Assembly (NCBI GenBank): GCA_963989385.1
Contig: OZ022514.1
Coordinates: 25,399,222-25,463,221 of the forward strand
Length of the DNA stretch: 64,000 bases
Source of the DNA: Ctena decussata
Lineage: Eukaryota > Mollusca > Bivalvia > Lucinida > Lucinidae
Direction of reading: 5' to 3'
In this document: positions 56,601 to 59,600 of the stretch, in pieces
How the letters are laid out: the number at the start of each line of letters is the position of its first letter
Numbering within the stretch: position 1 is the first letter of the stretch
Translations under genes and position numbers: made by a program
Notes under the pieces: model-generated
Database searches by the model: none
What the model was told of the DNA's origin: nothing
What the model saw: the letters and a program-made list of their open reading frames with translations, nothing else

Positions 56601-59600
56601 TCATATGATAAATGAATTTTACTGCCCTTTATTCCTTTGAATTATCAGAGTTTGAATTACTAAGATTCTACTGTTCTTTATCCTACAGGTACCACAAGGG
56701 CTGATGAATTCCCATGTCCACTTGGAACCTTTAACAACATGACAGGACTGGTCAATAGTAGCCAGTGTACACCATGCTTTGGTGGCTACTACTGTGGTGC
56801 CGTCGGCAGTACAGAGCCGACAGATGAGTGTCAGGCGGGCTTTTATTGCAAAGTATCAGCTGAAACTGCTGCACCAAGCCAGGCCCCAGATGCAGATGTA
56901 TGCCCACAAGGTGACTTATTTCAGTATTTCTAGTGACGTATATGGTGTAGAGGGACACCTCCATGTTTTTCTGAAACAAAAAAAAATTGTTGTCAGATCA
57001 TTTAACCCTTAAAGGACCAAAAAAGCAGATTACACAATGTACGTCTGCAAAATTTAAGAAAAAAATATTTTGTCTAAGCTGTATCATATTAAAAATTAAA
57101 AGACTAGGGGCCAAACAGAGTAGACCCAAATGAGGTGGCTAATTCTTAGCCACCCCATCAGTTTCTACGCTGTTTGTAAAATCTCCATTAAAATGCTATT
57201 AGGGTAATATGTTTATAATAAGATGAGGTAACATAGTTGGAGATGATAATTTGAGGATATATTTTCTTATTCATCCATTAAACAGATGTTGTGACCACTC
57301 ATTAGAACCGTTTCTGTAATGCTATTTACATGCAGTCAACTCTCAATATCTCAGGGTCAAAGTTTGTCTGAAACTACTTGTATCTCAAAGTTAATTTTCT
57401 GGGGCCAGAAAATTTACTTTGAGACAGCTATAGTTTGAGATACTGGGACTTCAAATGTAAAGAAAAATAGTAAATGTGTTCCAATAATATGCATTGATAT
57501 TAGAGGTTACTCTTAGATACCAGTGTTTGAGATATCCAGAGTTGCTTTGGATCCCAAGTACATGTATAGATTAATAAAGAGATAGTTCTCTGCCATCAGT
57601 TTTCCTTCCTACCCCAAGTATGGAGAAACAAAGGGATGGAACTCTATGCTAATTTTCCTTTCTGTTTCCAGGGTCATATTGTGTTCAAGGAACAATAAAT
57701 CCAGCGCCCTGTCCGGCGGGAACTTTCGGAGCAGCAAGTGGTTTGAGAATGGAAAGTGAATGTACAAACTGCACTGCCGGAAGTTACTGTGAAACACCAG
57801 GATTGCTTACTGTTGAAGGTATGTATTAATCTATTAAATGCACTGGAGGGATTGCATTTTACAAAATGGGGTGTACTTTATAGCCCGAACTGTAACAAAT
57901 CAGCCCCTCACCAAAAGGCTTCCATTAAACAGTATTTGAGCCGCATTATGACAAAACCAACAGAGTGGCATGTGTGTGCCCAGCAAAGATTTAGACCAGC
58001 CTGGAAACCCACACAGTCTGATTAGAGTATTTGCTGTATGCTTAAAGGGTAGCTAAGGGTCTAAGCTACCTCCATGCCGAAAGCCAAGACACTGATCAGA
58101 TTGGGTAGATGCCCAGGCTGATCTGAGTGTACTGGTCACACATGCCACTTTGTAGGTTATGTCATGTCGCAACTCATTTAATATAAAATGATTTTGACCA
58201 TGTAAGAGTACATGTAGTAGCTGTATTGTGTCATCACTAAATTAGCTGAGAATTGCATGAAATATCTTGCAAATCTCTGGTACCTTCTTAGGAAGAATCA
58301 ATAAATGTTTGTTAGTTGTTTACACTCTTTATTTTCTGACGTTTCAGCCTGTACCGGCCTTCTTTAGAGGAAAATGCAGAAATTTCTTGTACATTCCTTG
58401 TGATGGTTTACAGTCAACTATCTTGGCTATGACGTCATAACCAAGGTAGTGGACTGAAAATCATCACAAGGAATGTAATGTTAATTTCTGCTTGCAGGAA
58501 TGTAAAGTTAATTTCCTGTAAAGAAGGCTGGTACAGGCTGAAACATCGGAAAATAAAGAGTGTTAACAACTAAGAAATATCTTGTTGTCATGTAAATAGC
58601 TGACAATTGCATCTTACATGTATATCTCCCAGACCATGAGGAGCATTTGCAATGCAAAACAAAAAAACACGGCACCACATTAACATTTGGTAACCAGGTT
58701 AATTTTCTTTTTTTAGGACCATGCGCAGCGGGCTATTACTGTGAGGAGGGCTCTAACTCCAAGAGGATGGCATTGTGTACATACGGACATTACTGCCCAG
58801 AAGGCTCTGCTTTGCCAACCAGATGTCCAACGGTAGGATTATAAACCACTAAAGTGCAAAAAAAAAAGCAGATGACAAAATTTACGTCTGCAACATTTCA
58901 AAAAAATCTTTCTTCAAAGCTGTATCATATTGACAATTCAAAGACAAGAAGCAAACAGCATAGATCCAGATGAGCTGGCTCAGATTTTGTCTGCTCTGAC
59001 TGTTAAACCTACTTACATATTTTTTCCCAATTTGATATGTTGTATGATTTTTGAGGAACCAATAGTTTAGCTAGACTTTGGTGACCTTGAACTTATGTTC
59101 AAGAATGACGTGCCAGAAAAACAAGGTTCTCAAAGATATGACGTTCTGGACAATGCTTTGTAAGAGAGACATCTGTTTTGCTCAAAATCATTTCAAGTAT
59201 ACAGTAAACTCTCGATATCTCGAACTCAAAATTCATCTCGAACTACTGATATCTGGTTCCAGAAAATTTACTTTGAGATCCCGGTGGTTTGAGATAATAG
59301 TTGAAATGTAAAGAAAATTTGGAATTTGTTCAAACTACATTCTTTGATATAACAAGGTAGTTTGAGCTTTCAGCGTTTGAGATTATGAGAGCCCACTGTA
59401 CTTCTTTTCCAGGGCACATTTAACCCATATGAGGGCCTCAACAACACAGACCAGTGTACACCATGTTCTGCAGGGCGTTTCTGCGAGACAGAAGGCCTAA
59501 ATGATACCACGGGGCCCTGTAGTGCTGGCTACTACTGCCCTGAAGGGCAGAATACTTCTACACCGACAGATTATCCTTGCACTATTGGTCACTATTGTCC

